The notes beneath the pieces are model-generated. The model ran no database searches. It saw only the letters and a list, made by a program, of their open reading frames with translations, and was not told the origin of the DNA. A stretch of DNA of 64,000 nt, taken from positions 124,001 to 188,000 of the forward strand of contig JAJDDJ010000013.1 of assembly GCA_029260395.1 (NCBI GenBank), in the 5' to 3' direction. This document shows, piece by piece, positions 63,494-64,000 of this stretch. Positions within the stretch are counted from its first letter, which is position 1, and every line of letters starts with the position of its first letter. Source of the stretch: Phycisphaerales bacterium. Lineage in GTDB: Bacteria > Planctomycetota > Phycisphaerae > Phycisphaerales > UBA1924. The translations under genes were made by a program, and so were the position numbers.

Positions 63494-63654
63494 GTTCGAG
63501 ACTCCTGGGTGGTGCGGGCGGTTTGCCCGGACCTGATCGCTCGTGCTCCTGTACGGTTCTGCCGGCACCAGAGACATCTCGGGCCGGTTTCGAGCGGTCC
63601 AGACGATAGGTCGGTATTTGACGAGGAAACAGCCGCGTTCCGCTGGAGTGGGCC

Positions 63655-63686
63655 AAAAAACACCCCGGCCAAGGGGCTGGGGCGTT
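63655..63686 (-). terminator. Rho-independent terminator of the sorted surface protein gene
   Basis: On the minus strand, CGCCCCAGCC-CCTT-GGCCGGGGTG followed by TTTTTT (bases 63660-63655). It lies 47 bp after the stop of the truncated gene that follows. Confidence 0.85.
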
Positions 63687-63732
63687 GAAGAGGACTTGGA
63701 TGCGTTCGACCCACTGGGGCCGAACTGGTTGA

Positions 63733-63999
63733 TTAGCCGCGGCGGCGACGGGTGGCGGCCAGCCCGCCAAGGCCCAGCACAGCGATTGCGCCGGGAGTGG
63801 GGACGACCTGAATGTCGCGGATGGCGAAACCGCCATCGAACAGCACGCCGTAGCTGCCCATGCTGCCGTCAGCGCCGAGGGTCGTGATGCGACTGGGTGA
63901 ATTGAGCCCGCCCTTGTCCTCGACCAACAGCCAGCGGTTGTTAAAGGAGTCCCACTCGATTTCCTCAACGCCACCAAAGCCCAATGTGAGACTTGCCTG
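63733..63999 (-). CDS. Secreted PEP-CTERM-like protein, C-terminal end only
   Basis: The last 88 codons of a gene that starts beyond the window edge; the frame is open to base 63999. The visible part is a beta-rich region (GFGGVEEIEWDSFNNRWLLV, NSPSRITTLGADGSMGSYGV) followed by the sorting tail VVPTPGAIAVLGLGGLAATRR and two further basic residues. The sequence resembles propeller- or SGL-like surface proteins but cannot be assigned. A terminator follows at 63655. Confidence 0.75.
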   Translation of the reverse strand, partial: QASLTLGFGGVEEIEWDSFNNRWLLVEDKGGLNSPSRITTLGADGSMGSYGVLFDGGFAIRDIQVVPTPGAIAVLGLGGLAATRRRRG

Positions 64000-64000
64000 G

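Noticed and set aside
62174-63688. 504-codon open frame on the plus strand
   Set aside because: Lies antisense to the asparaginase and rpsP; the protein is Gly/Leu low-complexity and typical of high-GC shadow frames.

Overview
The window is chromosomal DNA from a high-GC (roughly 60-65%) Gram-negative bacterium. The best fit is the phylum Planctomycetota, class Phycisphaerae (Phycisphaerales-like). This placement is an inference from several traits seen together: secreted proteins ending in a PxPG / hydrophobic / RRRR sorting tail (four copies); a secreted protein with two C-terminal CxGDIADDFGVLG... calcium-loop-like repeats; a menaquinone gene of the futalosine route (mqnD); lipid A and heptose genes (lpxK, hldE); and dispersed rather than clustered housekeeping genes. 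No IS element, prophage, CRISPR array or conjugation gene was seen.

Layout. 0-5.5 kb: end of an AbgT-type transporter, a nucleotide-sugar dehydrogenase, an MBL/rhodanese sulfur enzyme, DUF2237 and TM2 proteins, and gap. 5.6-9.8 kb: two back-to-back ECF sigma-factor modules, each overlapping a single-pass membrane partner gene by 4 bp. 9.8-16 kb: rpmI-rplT with a terminator, an M50 protease, a large SurA/PpiD-like membrane protein, rpsD and purF. 15.9-18.5 kb: purF runs through overlapping start codons into two small zinc-ribbon membrane proteins and mqnD, followed by an FAH-family hydrolase. 18.5-27.6 kb: a TlpA-like thioredoxin, smpB, a K+ channel, an isolated atpC, an isolated FecCD permease, a CYTH protein, an unusual ligA, folD and a TatA-like gene. 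27.7-32.3 kb: a secreted beta-helix protein, a tRNA with anticodon CAT, and small proteins (NTF2-like, YegP, DUF1579 lipoprotein).

32.3-41.6 kb: an accessory-looking stretch with a PD-(D/E)XK-like protein coupled to lepA, a secreted pyroglutamyl-peptidase-like protein, an MFS protein, a redoxin, sucC and a secreted lectin. 41.8-49.2 kb: an isolated atpD, a GNAT enzyme, DUF1569, a dockerin-like secreted protein, a gene with a putative HTH behind an AT-rich palindromic promoter, another sorted surface protein and a Tat-exported PLP enzyme. 49.1-55.3 kb: serS-ogt-glycosidase (overlapping genes), an FHA-GspE fusion ATPase and a nitrilase-family amidase. 55.4-64 kb: maf - membrane protein - lpxK - hldE, an MDR dehydrogenase, then a broken-up rpsP/trmD/rplS neighbourhood and a truncated sorted protein at the window edge.

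Most genes are ordinary housekeeping genes. The points most worth a second look are: the ligA gene with a roughly 70-residue insertion in its zinc finger inside a low-GC segment; the lepA-coupled PD-(D/E)XK-like orphan; the duplicated zinc-ribbon pair between purF and mqnD; the divergent sigma modules; the palindromic operator at 45.56 kb; and a lipoprotein glycosidase whose signal peptide requires a CTG start.
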